Assembly (NCBI RefSeq): GCF_030247605.1
Contig: NZ_JAOTSB010000005.1
Location: 62,001-126,000 of the forward strand
Direction: 5' to 3'
Source of the DNA: Acidaminobacter sp.
Lineage (GTDB): Bacteria > Bacillota > Clostridia > Peptostreptococcales > Acidaminobacteraceae
DNA: 64,000 bases
The translations under genes and the position numbers were made by a program. Shown piece by piece: positions 1 through 7,650 of this stretch. Each line of letters starts with the position of its first letter. The first letter of the stretch is position 1. The notes below the pieces were generated by a model, which worked only from the letters and a program-made list of their open reading frames with translations, made no database searches and had not been told where the DNA came from.

Positions 1-234
1 GAGAATCCCCAGACTGTCCGGCCTGAGATAGATGTCGATAAATCGATTGACCATCAGCAAGTGAAAACGGACCTTGGGAAACAATGAAACCACGGTAAAG
101 AGCACTATGAAATTTGTTATGACGACCACTGCCACATAGGGCTTTAATCTTTTTTCAGTGATGATCCTGCTCTGTGTGGCAAAGATTGATGCCAGCCAGG
201 GCAGAAAAATGGGCAATACAATTAAGAATGTCAT
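1..234 (-). CDS. Proton-conducting antiporter subunit (MrpD/NuoN-like), partial
   Basis: This is the N-terminal 78 codons of a membrane protein whose C-terminus lies beyond the left edge. The ATG at 234 sits 14 bases after the preceding mnhD stop and has an AAAGGCGG-like ribosome site. The visible sequence holds one strongly hydrophobic segment (MTFLIVLPIFLPWLASIF), a short basic loop (TEKRLKPY) and a second hydrophobic segment (VAVVVITNFIVLF). This is the usual start of the proton-conducting transporter family (Pfam Proton_antipo_M). Position in the operon suggests a second MrpD-like or MrpA/NuoL-like subunit, as seen in Mbh/Mbx-type Mrp modules. The exact subunit cannot be decided from 78 residues. 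Confidence 0.7.
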   Translation of the reverse strand, partial: MTFLIVLPIFLPWLASIFATQSRIITEKRLKPYVAVVVITNFIVLFTVVSLFPKVRFHLLMVNRFIDIYLRPDSLGIL

Positions 235-247
235 GGACAAGCCGCCT

Positions 248-1726
248 TTACAAAGAAGGCATCGCGCTGGCGATCCAGTCCAGTATAGGACCAGACCCAA
301 AGCCGACGATTACCATCATGATTGAAAGCAAAATCAGAGGAACGAGCTCACGAACCGGCTTCATCTTCGACTTGTAAATCTTGCCTTCCAAATTCGCGTT
401 GCCGAAATATCCGTTGATAATAATTGGGAAATAGTAACTGACGTTGAGCAAGCTGCTCGCCAAGATGATCAGCAGCAAAAAGATTTGTCCATAGTCTATG
501 GCCGCCAAAGCCAGATTCCATTTGCTGACAAATCCCGGCAGCATAGGAATACCCACCATGGACAAGCCGCCAAGTGAGAAAATCGCCAAAGTGATAGGCA
601 TTTCACGACCGATCCCTCTCATATTATCAATATCCCTCTGCCCAGTCTGCTCGATAAATGAGCTGACAGAGAGAAACAGGCAGGATTTCGTCAGGCCGTG
701 AGCCAGAATATGATAGATGGCAATTGTCATACCCATGGCATTGCCGAGTCCAAAGCCAAAGAAGATGTAACCCATTTGCGCGACACTGGAATAAGCTACC
801 ATTCGCTTTAAATCAGTTTGTACGCGGGCAAACAAGGACCCCATAATCATACCCGTCGCGCCAAAGATCAAAATAAGGTTCAGGATCACGGTATCCTTCA
901 AAATCTCATGACCATAAACCATAAACAGCACTTTGAAGAGCAAAACGACCGGCGCCTTGATGACTATGCCGGACAGAATGGCGCTGGATGGTCCCGGCGC
1001 TGAAGCATGGGCGTCCGGCAGCCATATATGAAGCGGAAACATAGCTGCTTTAATGCCCAGTCCAATAGTAAACATGGTCAAACTCACTAAAATTGCCCTT
1101 TCATTTCCGGCTACACTTACCTGGAGGGTTTCATGAATAGCGCGCATGTTCAAATGACCGGTCATGGAATACAAATAGGCAATCCCCATGAGAACGAGGC
1201 CAGAGCCAAGGCTGCTCAAGATCAGGTATTTCATGGTCGCCTTGATATTTTCAGGTTTGTCCTTGATGGCAATCAAACCACACGCTGCCAGCGTACTGAC
1301 CTCAATGAAGACAAAGCTGTTAAACAAGTCCGAGGTAAATACGATGCCGAGCAGCGAAGCTAACAGCAGATGAATTAAGGTGTAAAATAGTTTAACGCGG
1401 TTTTCCTTGATTTCTTTATGAATGCCAAAGCTCGCGTACCAGACCACCATTGTGGAAACAAAGGCGAACAGAACGCCCACAACGGCTTCAATAGGTCCAA
1501 TGTCGAAGGTAATCCCAAATGGCGCGTCATAATGGCCGATAGTCGCGGTATAATGCTCTACTCTGGCTACATCCACAGCAACCAATGCCAGCATGACCAG
1601 GACAACGCCCATGGTTGCCAGGCTGATTTTAGTTACTAATTGACGTTGTTTTATGACAGGCATTATAAACGCGGTGATCATCAGGATCAGTATGGATAAT
1701 AAACTCGTCAGATGTAAACCTTGCAT
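248..1726 (-). CDS. mnhD: Na+/H+ antiporter subunit D (MrpD/MnhD)
   Basis: 492 residues, the normal length for MrpD, with about 14 hydrophobic segments. The family core is clear: a lysine in a membrane segment near KAAMFPLHIWLPDAHASAPG (about residues 224-243), then the SSAILSGIVIKAPVVLL stretch and the RMVAYSSVAQMGY motif. In NuoL/M/N and MrpA/D this region carries the proton channel. The protein is one of two large ion-translocating subunits of the multi-subunit Na+/H+ antiporter. ATG start with a GGGGG ribosome site; it begins directly after mnhC. It shares an operon with subunits E, F, G, MbhD, MbhE, B and C, so it probably exchanges Na+ for H+ across the membrane. Confidence 0.95.
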   Translation of the reverse strand: MQGLHLTSLLSILILMITAFIMPVIKQRQLVTKISLATMGVVLVMLALVAVDVARVEHYTATIGHYDAPFGITFDIGPIEAVVGVLFAFVSTMVVWYASFGIHKEIKENRVKLFYTLIHLLLASLLGIVFTSDLFNSFVFIEVSTLAACGLIAIKDKPENIKATMKYLILSSLGSGLVLMGIAYLYSMTGHLNMRAIHETLQVSVAGNERAILVSLTMFTIGLGIKAAMFPLHIWLPDAHASAPGPSSAILSGIVIKAPVVLLFKVLFMVYGHEILKDTVILNLILIFGATGMIMGSLFARVQTDLKRMVAYSSVAQMGYIFFGFGLGNAMGMTIAIYHILAHGLTKSCLFLSVSSFIEQTGQRDIDNMRGIGREMPITLAIFSLGGLSMVGIPMLPGFVSKWNLALAAIDYGQIFLLLIILASSLLNVSYYFPIIINGYFGNANLEGKIYKSKMKPVRELVPLILLSIMMVIVGFGSGPILDWIASAMPSL

Positions 1727-2092
1727 CTAATCCCCCCTAGAGTCCATCACTTCGGAAAGATCAATGGTTCCGAAGCGTTCGTAAAACAGTATGGTCAGCG
1801 CCAGTGCAAAAGCGGTCGTACTGACTGCGACAACAATTCCCGTCAGCATCAGGCCGGTTGGAATTGGGGTCACATAGGCGTCAATCCCTTTAAATGCACC
1901 ATTTATAATAGGTGCTTCACGGCCTCCAGTATAACCTATGGTAATAAAGAACAAGAATATGCTTGTATCCATGATATTAAGTCCAATAATTTTTCTTATC
2001 AGATTATTATTGAGCAGCAGCGTCATAAACCCTACCCCAAACAAAATAACGGTGCCAATCTGGAAATAGTGTGAGGCTAAAAAAGATATCAC
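1727..2092 (-). CDS. mnhC: Na+/H+ antiporter subunit C (MrpC/NuoK-like)
   Basis: 121 residues with three membrane helices, homologous to NuoK/MrpC. A glutamate or aspartate in the membrane usually marks the family; here NIMDTSIFLFFITIGY carries the acidic residue in helix 2, followed by the TPIPTGLMLTGIVVAVSTTAFALAL helix typical of MrpC. GTG start overlapping the mnhB stop, with GGAGGGACAC upstream. It is translationally coupled between mnhB and mnhD, so it must be made with the antiporter. I see nothing unusual in it. Confidence 0.93.
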   Translation of the reverse strand: MISFLASHYFQIGTVILFGVGFMTLLLNNNLIRKIIGLNIMDTSIFLFFITIGYTGGREAPIINGAFKGIDAYVTPIPTGLMLTGIVVAVSTTAFALALTILFYERFGTIDLSEVMDSRGD

Positions 2093-2508
2093 AGGTGTCC
2101 CTCCTCAAACAACGTGGCAATCAGATAGAAGGCAACTGCCACCACAATGCCTACCAGCACATTCAGCGGCAGGATCAAGCCGCTGCTGAGGATGTTTCCA
2201 GGGGTCCCCAGCGGAATTGGGAGTCCGTTCATGTGCAGGACCCCCGCAAGGAACGACTGGCCTTTGAGAATCCCATAAAGTAAAAGCGCGGCCAGCGACA
2301 ACTTTAACAGCCGTTCGCCGGTAAACCTGGCGCCAAATGCATTTGCGCCATTAACATGTCGGTCGAGGATCAGGCAGGCACCCAGTACGCTGCCTCCTGA
2401 AAATCCACCTCCAGGCGATAAATGTCCAAATAACATGATATAAAAGCTGAAGATCCATAGAAATGGTAAAAGCCAGCCTACGATACGCCTAATGATGGGC
2501 GTGGTCAT
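2089..2508 (-). CDS. mnhB: Na+/H+ antiporter subunit B (MrpB)
   Basis: About 139 residues, four hydrophobic helices. The signature LFGHLSPGGGFSGGSVLGA is the conserved MrpB/MnhB motif (G-H-x-x-P-G-G-G-F). The ATG at 2508 is preferred over one at 2523 because GGAGGTGATGG lies 4 bases upstream of it. The reading frame overlaps the end of the MbhE-like gene and its stop overlaps the mnhC start, so translation is probably coupled. MrpB is an integral structural subunit of the antiporter, with no catalytic residue known. Confidence 0.93.
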   Translation of the reverse strand: MTTPIIRRIVGWLLPFLWIFSFYIMLFGHLSPGGGFSGGSVLGACLILDRHVNGANAFGARFTGERLLKLSLAALLLYGILKGQSFLAGVLHMNGLPIPLGTPGNILSSGLILPLNVLVGIVVAVAFYLIATLFEEGHL

Positions 2509-2803
2509 TACCATCACCTCCATTAGCTTTATCGTTTTTTTGGAGCATCATAAGAACCAGAACCAGTGCTGTAAAAATGACCGAGGCTTCAATAAATGTA
2601 TCAAAGGCTCTATAATCGAGGATCATACCAGCCACGGCATTGACTGCGCCGGTCTCTTCAATGGACTTCTCCAGGTAGCGGGCTGTCACCTCGTTATAAA
2701 CGGCACTGTCAGCAGTGCCATAGGGCGGAAAATCCGACAAGCCTATCAGCAAAAAAGCAATGAAGCTTACTGTAATCAGTACGGCTGCGATTTTTCTTTT
2801 CAT
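2489..2803 (-). CDS. MbhE/MrpB-N-like antiporter subunit
   Basis: 104 residues with an N-terminal hydrophobic helix (AAVLITVSFIAFLLIGL), an outer polar stretch (GTADSAVYNEVTARYLEKSI), a helix ending in FDTFIEASVIFTALVLVLMML and a charged His-rich tail. The polar stretch plus the DYRAFDTFIEASVIFTA motif matches the small MbhE-type subunit found in Mbh hydrogenases and in Mrp operons with a split MrpA C-terminus. Start ATG with GGAGGAAGG. It overlaps its neighbours on both sides. Presence of separate MbhD- and MbhE-like genes shows this is the split-subunit form of Mrp, as in Mbh/Mbx modules, rather than the Bacillus seven-gene form. Confidence 0.85.
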   Translation of the reverse strand: MKRKIAAVLITVSFIAFLLIGLSDFPPYGTADSAVYNEVTARYLEKSIEETGAVNAVAGMILDYRAFDTFIEASVIFTALVLVLMMLQKNDKANGGDGNDHAHH

Positions 2804-3039
2804 GAGACCTTCCTCCTGACTCTTCGAATAGCCAGTACAAACAGGACTGTCGTGATCCCTGCGCCCACCGCAGCTTCCGTGATGGCCAGATCCGGCGCGT
2901 TTAGCTGTTCCCAGAGAACAGCCATCATCAGGCTGTAAATCATAAATACAATAACGGCGCTCATTAAATTTTTAACGTAAGAAACTGCGACGCTGCCTAT
3001 AATCATAAGGCCCAGTATAAGCATTGAAAAAGTATTCAA
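2800..3039 (-). CDS. MbhD-like antiporter subunit (DUF4040, MrpA C-terminal part)
   Basis: 79 residues, three hydrophobic segments. The motif LNAPDLAITEAAVGAGITTVLFVLAI is characteristic of DUF4040 / MbhD, which forms the C-terminal part of MrpA in Bacillus. The TTG at 3039 is the most likely start; a downstream in-frame ATG is possible but would clip the first helix. It overlaps mnhG upstream and the MbhE-like gene downstream by a few bases. The role is structural and ion-path forming within the antiporter. Confidence 0.88.
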   Translation of the reverse strand: MNTFSMLILGLMIIGSVAVSYVKNLMSAVIVFMIYSLMMAVLWEQLNAPDLAITEAAVGAGITTVLFVLAIRRVRRKVS

Positions 3040-3341
3040 TGGGATTCAGACCCCCCTTGAGAATTAAGCTTGGATTTCAGGATCCCCCGGGCAATGGCAT
3101 GTGTCGCTGTGGGATTGGTAATCCAGATAAAGACAACCACCATCAGCAGTTTGAGCGATGCCGAATTAAAACCGGAATAAATCATGAGACCGACCAAACA
3201 TAGGGCTGCGCCTAAAGTGTCGCACTTCGCGGCGCCGTGGGCACGCGTCAGTGCATCCGGAAATCTGAGGATGCCAAGTGTCCCTACAATAAAGAAGAAC
3301 AGCCCAAGCAACATTAAAATGACTACAAGACTATCACGCAT
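3036..3341 (-). CDS. mnhG: Na+/H+ antiporter subunit G (MrpG)
   Basis: 101 residues with three hydrophobic segments. The family motif is intact: GTLGILRFPDALTRAHGAAKCDTLGAAL, with the R-F-P-D-x-x-x-R-x-H-x-x-x-K-x-x-T-x-G pattern of MrpG/PhaG. ATG start overlapping the 3' end of mnhF. MrpG is a small membrane subunit needed for assembly of the full antiporter. Its placement after E and F and before MbhD follows the usual order E-F-G. Confidence 0.94.
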   Translation of the reverse strand: MRDSLVVILMLLGLFFFIVGTLGILRFPDALTRAHGAAKCDTLGAALCLVGLMIYSGFNSASLKLLMVVVFIWITNPTATHAIARGILKSKLNSQGGSESH

Positions 3342-3615
3342 GCTGCTCGTCCTCCTCTTCAGGCTCTTCTGCGAATTCCCTTGAGATAAATATGGATGCT
3401 ATAAAGCTGATCAACGCATAGACGAGAACAACATCCAGAAAATAGGTTTCTCTAAGTATAAAAGCGATTAGTGCAATGATGACAATGGTCTTCGTCCCAA
3501 CGACGTTAATGCCAATAATCCGGTCTCCCTTTGTCGGACCAACAATGACACGAACAAGGCAGATTAACGAAGTTAATGCCAGCGCAACTGCTATAGCGAG
3601 TAAAAACTTATCCAT
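3334..3615 (-). CDS. mnhF: Na+/H+ antiporter subunit F (MrpF)
   Basis: About 93 residues from the ATG at 3615, chosen because GGAGGCGCGG lies just upstream; an in-frame start further up would add an unlikely charged leader inside mnhE. Three helices, with the conserved VGPTKGDRIIGINVVGTKTIV motif of MrpF/PhaF (G-P-x-x-x-D-R). The acidic C-terminus EEPEEEDEQHA is cytoplasmic. The gene overlaps mnhE by about 8 bases and mnhG by about 8 bases, so the set is tightly coupled. Confidence 0.92.
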   Translation of the reverse strand: MDKFLLAIAVALALTSLICLVRVIVGPTKGDRIIGINVVGTKTIVIIALIAFILRETYFLDVVLVYALISFIASIFISREFAEEPEEEDEQHA

Positions 3616-4093
3616 TAAGCCGCGCCTCCACTCTAAGCAGAATTTCTTCAATGGGATTCCCGGTTAGCGCCTTGAAATAATCTTGATTCAGCGCGTGTAT
3701 GGTCAGTTGGTTTTGTTCAAGCTCCACCGTCATGGTCCCGGGCGTCAGTGTTATGGCATTTGACAAAAGTACGATCAACCGCTCGTCTTTAAGACTGGTC
3801 GTATAGTGATAAATCTTTGGTTCAATTTGCATAGTTTTACTCAGCACGATTTTTGCCACCTGAAAATTGGCAGCAATAATCTCTTTTATGAGTACTGCAA
3901 TCAAATAAAGCCAAGACAACCACAGACTCGGGGCATACAGCGGAAGCCCTGCATTTTCTGCAACCTTGACACGTATGAGTTTCAGGACTAACCACGAAAG
4001 TCCCAGTCCAATGATGACGGCTTCAATTGTAATTCTTTCAGCCAGCATCAGGAAAAACAACATAAGACCTGTTAACGGCATAATTTTTTTCAT
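3608..4093 (-). CDS. mnhE: Na+/H+ antiporter subunit E (MrpE)
   Basis: About 161 residues, first gene of the antiporter operon. Two N-terminal hydrophobic helices are followed by a soluble domain with the MrpE motif SLKDERLIVLLSNAITLTPGTMTVELEQNQLTIHAL; the N-A-I-T-L-T-P-G-T segment is diagnostic. Several starts are possible (GTG 4102, ATG 4099, ATG 4093); ATG 4093 has the best spaced GGGTG. If the sigma-54 promoter at 4118-4133 is used, the untranslated leader is only about 14 bases, which also favours 4093. The role is assembly and stability of the antiporter in the membrane. Confidence 0.9.
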   Translation of the reverse strand: MKKIMPLTGLMLFFLMLAERITIEAVIIGLGLSWLVLKLIRVKVAENAGLPLYAPSLWLSWLYLIAVLIKEIIAANFQVAKIVLSKTMQIEPKIYHYTTSLKDERLIVLLSNAITLTPGTMTVELEQNQLTIHALNQDYFKALTGNPIEEILLRVEARLNG

Positions 4094-4117
4094 ATTCATC
4101 ACCCATTATAATTATTA

Positions 4118-4133
4118 TGCAAATTTCATGCCA
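4118..4133 (-). promoter_or_regulatory. Sigma-54 (-24/-12) promoter of the antiporter operon
   Basis: On the minus strand the sequence reads TGGCAT, five bases, TTGCA. This matches the sigma-54 consensus TGGCAC-N5-TTGCW at every invariant position (GG and GC with the correct spacing). It lies 25-40 bases upstream of the mnhE start. The predicted transcription start is about 4107. A sigma-54 activator gene is encoded immediately upstream, supporting function. This is a motif call by eye; no score was computed. Confidence 0.75.
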
Positions 4134-4287
4134 AAATACAAACTGCAAGTTACTTTTAATAAATATTCATAAACACAGTTTTTTCAGTCCTTACAAACGT
4201 GTTTAATTTCTCCATTTTACTCTTGATTTTATATTACTATACCCATTGTATCATAATGAGTCATCAGGTTTCTCAACAAAAACAATA

Positions 4288-4327
4288 GATGTCTCAAAAC
4301 AATACATTTGCATCATTTTGAGACATC
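4288..4327 (-). repeat. 12-bp inverted repeat: terminator or activator-binding site
   Basis: GATGTCTCAAAA (4288-4299) and TTTTGAGACATC (4316-4327) form a perfect 12-bp inverted repeat with a 16-base spacer. The right arm overlaps the last codons of the sigma-54 activator gene. On the minus strand the repeat is followed by TATTGTTTTTG, so it could end that transcript, although the U-tract is interrupted. It also lies about 155-195 bases upstream of the sigma-54 promoter, a common distance for an enhancer-type binding site. Both roles are possible. Confidence 0.6.
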
Positions 4328-6298
4328 TCGATTCATAGCTATACCATGGGACTCCATTTTCCTGTAAAGCGTTGCCCTGCCAATGCCTAACGCACGTGCC
4401 GCCTGCGCGACGTTTCCGCGGCAGATCCTAATCGCATGAAGAACAGCCTGTCGTTCAATTTCTGAAAGAGGCACAACGCGCTCCTCAGAGGTGACAAACT
4501 CTCGACGGGCATCAAGACGAATATAACTTGGAATCAAATTTTCTTCCAAAGGGGCTTCCCCAGCCAGACTGACCATCATCTGCATGACGTTTTGCAGCTC
4601 CCTAACATTGCCTGGCCAGTCATAATTGGTCATTGCCCTATAGAATCCTTCCGCAATCAGCGGACGGTCTGTTGTGTGTTTATTAAGCTGACTGTAAAAA
4701 TTGTCGATCAGCTTCGGTATGTCACTCCTGCGTTCCCTGAGCGCCGGCGTGTATATTGGCATAACATTGAGCCTATAGTAGAGGTCACTTCTGAAGTTGC
4801 CTTTTTCGACTTCCGCTTTCAAATTTTTGTGCGTCGCTGCAATTACCCGCACATCTACCGGAAGAACGTCGTAACCGCCAACTCTCACGACCTGCCTGGT
4901 TTCCAGTACTCGAAGGAGCATAGCCTGTGTATCCAGGGGCATGTCGCCAATCTCATCCAGGAACAGTGTCCCGCCGTCCGAAAGTTCAAATTTTCCGGGC
5001 TGACCGCCTTTGCGTGCGCCTGTAAAAGCGCCTTCCACATAGCCAAAGAGTTCACTCGCAACCAGATCTCGAGGAATTGCGCCGCAGTTGATGAAGACAA
5101 AGGGCTGATTCTTCCTTCGACTCGCATTGTGTATGCCCTGAGCGAACATCTCCTTGCCTGTGCCGCTTTCGCCATAGAGAAGAATATTGGCATCAGAATC
5201 GGCCACTCTTCGCGCCATATCCACCGCTTGTTTGATTTCTCGACTGTCACCAAGAATATCGTTAAAGGTGTAGATCGCTGTCGCCCCGACTATTTTGTTG
5301 ACCAGGCTGTGAACACGCTTAGACTCTCTAAAAGTCAAAACCGCTTCCTTTTTTCCACTCTGCGTCTGGCTGATCGGCGTCATATTGACGAGAACTGAAA
5401 CGCGCTTGCCGTTTTTCTTTCGAAGAAAAACCTCCACTTCGTCTAATCGGGCGCTGTTCCTGACCATATTGATATAGCCTTTCATCTTTTCCGCTTCAAT
5501 TAGTGTTTCGAGCTTCTGGCCCAAAATTTCCTTTTCGTTGTAGCCGAGATATTTTCTCGCAAAATGGTTAATTTCAGTTATTTCACCCGTTGAATCGACA
5601 CATAAAATGCCTTCACGGATAGACTCCATGATAGCCAGATAATGTTCGCTCGCCCGCTTTGCTTCAAGGTGTGCCGCCTCGAGCTCCAATTCGTGTTCAA
5701 TTGCTTCCGCAGACGCCATGACCATTCCCAGCGTGTGCGGGTGAACCAGATCATAGTCCCCCGACATACTGATTACAGCTACCACTTCGCCATGCTTTCC
5801 ATGGATTGGCGAAGCTGATGTCGTCCAGTCGTGAAATGCCCTGTGATAATGCTCAGCGCCCATGACCTGAATGGAATGGTCTGCTTTTAACGCGATCCCA
5901 ATGCCATTGGTTCCAATGGCCGACTCACTGACGTTGCAGCCGCTGTGCAGCCTGAGATGTCTGTACTCCTCCAGCATCGACTGGTCACCATAGCTTCCGA
6001 GCACCCAACCTTCACGGTCTGTCAGCCTCAGAATCATCCTGGACTCGCCCACCGCTTTATATAGAGTTTCCATAAAAGGTTTGGCAATTTTAAGGACATC
6101 ACCCAATTGCTCTCTCCTCAGCTCCAGCTCTTTTTCATTGAGGTCATCATCAGCCCACGGTCCATCTTGATGGACACCTGCATATCTGCAGCGCTCCCAG
6201 GATTCCACTATTTCAGGCCTGAGCACTTTGGAGTCGATGAGTCCTGTCTCGTAGAATCTCAGCCATGCTTTTTCCAGTTTAGAACGATTTTGCAGCAA
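4313..6298 (-). CDS. Sigma-54-dependent transcriptional activator (AcoR-like, GAF-PAS-AAA-Fis)
   Basis: 661 residues. An N-terminal AcoR-type GAF region (about 65-200; motifs GCNVSESAIGTNGIG and AEHYHRAFHDW) is followed by a PAS domain (about 215-330), an AAA+ sigma-54 interaction domain (about 345-570) and a Fis-type helix-turn-helix (about 612-650, GNVAQAARALGIGRATLYRK). Walker A is GESGTGKE (376-383), the sigma-54 contact loop is GAFTGA (423-428) and Walker B ends in DE (448-449), so it should be an active enhancer-binding protein. The signal bound by GAF/PAS is unknown. The nearest usual start is TTG 6298, but the strong GGAGGTGA is 22 bases upstream; it would fit a rare CTG at 6313. It likely activates the adjacent antiporter operon. 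Confidence 0.93.
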   Translation of the reverse strand: MLQNRSKLEKAWLRFYETGLIDSKVLRPEIVESWERCRYAGVHQDGPWADDDLNEKELELRREQLGDVLKIAKPFMETLYKAVGESRMILRLTDREGWVLGSYGDQSMLEEYRHLRLHSGCNVSESAIGTNGIGIALKADHSIQVMGAEHYHRAFHDWTTSASPIHGKHGEVVAVISMSGDYDLVHPHTLGMVMASAEAIEHELELEAAHLEAKRASEHYLAIMESIREGILCVDSTGEITEINHFARKYLGYNEKEILGQKLETLIEAEKMKGYINMVRNSARLDEVEVFLRKKNGKRVSVLVNMTPISQTQSGKKEAVLTFRESKRVHSLVNKIVGATAIYTFNDILGDSREIKQAVDMARRVADSDANILLYGESGTGKEMFAQGIHNASRRKNQPFVFINCGAIPRDLVASELFGYVEGAFTGARKGGQPGKFELSDGGTLFLDEIGDMPLDTQAMLLRVLETRQVVRVGGYDVLPVDVRVIAATHKNLKAEVEKGNFRSDLYYRLNVMPIYTPALRERRSDIPKLIDNFYSQLNKHTTDRPLIAEGFYRAMTNYDWPGNVRELQNVMQMMVSLAGEAPLEENLIPSYIRLDARREFVTSEERVVPLSEIERQAVLHAIRICRGNVAQAARALGIGRATLYRKMESHGIAMNRDVSK

Positions 6299-6339
6299 TT
6301 TTCTCGTAGACAGAAGCTCACCTCCCCCGGTAACTCTAA

Positions 6340-7638
6340 TTACTCATTCCAAAGCCGCTGTCTCAACAAGGTTCTGACCTCGCCAATCATATACAGTGAC
6401 CCAAAACACAAGATTGCGTCATGTGTTCCCGGCGACAAATGTTCAAACGCCAAATCCAAAGCATCGGCTATAGCCGGACGGACAATGACTGTCTTACCAT
6501 AAGGCGCCATGCGCTCAGCCAAACCCTCTGCACTCATTTTTCTTGGATTGTTTGGTTCAGTTGCAATAACTGTATCGAGCAGCGGCATCATAACACTCAG
6601 CATGCCCGAGATATCCTTATCTCCAAGAATACCGACAACAGCGACAATTCGCTGCTCCGGCATAAGTCGTTTGACGGCTGCCGCCAGACCGGACGCCCCA
6701 TGGAAATTGTGGGCGCCATCGATCATTACCAGCGGCTCGTGGGACATGACTTCGAGACGTCCAGGCCAGACTGCAGCCGCTAGCCCGTCGCGGATCGCAT
6801 TGTCCGAAATTTCAATGTCATAGGCTTCCTTGAGGGCTTCCGCAGTGGTCAACGCCACAACGGCATTGTTGACCTGATAGTCGCCAATCAGCTTTAAGCA
6901 GTAGGCATTGTCAAAGAGTTTAAAAACAGTACCTTCAAGGGTTGCAGACTGGATCGATGCCTCTTCACAGGGTGCGACCACCAGGCGCGTGCCAAGTTCC
7001 TGGCAGCGGGAAGCTATAACGTCCATGGCTTCCTGCGCCTGAGGATGAACAACGCAGACCGAATCCGCCTTGATGATGCCCGCCTTTTCAAAGGCGACTT
7101 TGTCCAAAGTGTCACCCAAATATTCTACGTGATCAAGATCCACTGGCGTAATCACGGACACTAAAGGCTTCTTGATGACATTGGTGGAGTCAAGACGGCC
7201 ACCCAGGCCAACCTCCAGCACCACATAATCCACTTTGTGTCTTGCATAGTACTCAAAGGCCACCGCAGTGACGATTTCAAATTCGGTTGGATGAGTACAG
7301 CCTTCACTCAGCATGCGGTCCACGTGATTCTTGACAAAGGAAACGACCTCTGCCAGAGACTGATCATCAATGTTCTCCCCGTTGATCCGGATGCGCTCAT
7401 TGAACACCTCCAGATAGGGCGACGTGTAGAGCCCGACTCTGTAGCCCTGGGCTCTCAAAATCGAATAGATCATAGTTGACGTGGAGCCTTTGCCATTTGT
7501 CCCGGCGACGTGGATATACGCCAGCCGGTCCTGAGGATTGCCCATATAATCGAGGAGCTGTGTTATATTATCGAGGCCGAGCTTGCTGCCAAATTGATAG
7601 GTGCTGTGGATATAATCGATCGCTTCACGAACATTCAT
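6340..7638 (-). CDS. folC: Folylpolyglutamate synthase / dihydrofolate synthase
   Basis: 432 residues, the usual length for FolC. The N-terminal ATP-binding loop is HVAGTNGKGSTSTMI (about 43-57), followed by the GLYTSPYLEVFNERIRING motif for the ligase family and GLGGRLDSTNVI (about 144-155). The C-terminal domain carries MIDGAHNFHGASGLAAAVK. The enzyme adds glutamate to folates and may also make dihydrofolate. It starts at ATG 7638 with GGAGAG, 12 bases after the valS stop, so it is probably cotranscribed with valS; valS-folC is a common Firmicute gene order. Confidence 0.97.
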   Translation of the reverse strand: MNVREAIDYIHSTYQFGSKLGLDNITQLLDYMGNPQDRLAYIHVAGTNGKGSTSTMIYSILRAQGYRVGLYTSPYLEVFNERIRINGENIDDQSLAEVVSFVKNHVDRMLSEGCTHPTEFEIVTAVAFEYYARHKVDYVVLEVGLGGRLDSTNVIKKPLVSVITPVDLDHVEYLGDTLDKVAFEKAGIIKADSVCVVHPQAQEAMDVIASRCQELGTRLVVAPCEEASIQSATLEGTVFKLFDNAYCLKLIGDYQVNNAVVALTTAEALKEAYDIEISDNAIRDGLAAAVWPGRLEVMSHEPLVMIDGAHNFHGASGLAAAVKRLMPEQRIVAVVGILGDKDISGMLSVMMPLLDTVIATEPNNPRKMSAEGLAERMAPYGKTVIVRPAIADALDLAFEHLSPGTHDAILCFGSLYMIGEVRTLLRQRLWNE

Positions 7639-7650
7639 GCCGCTTCTCTC

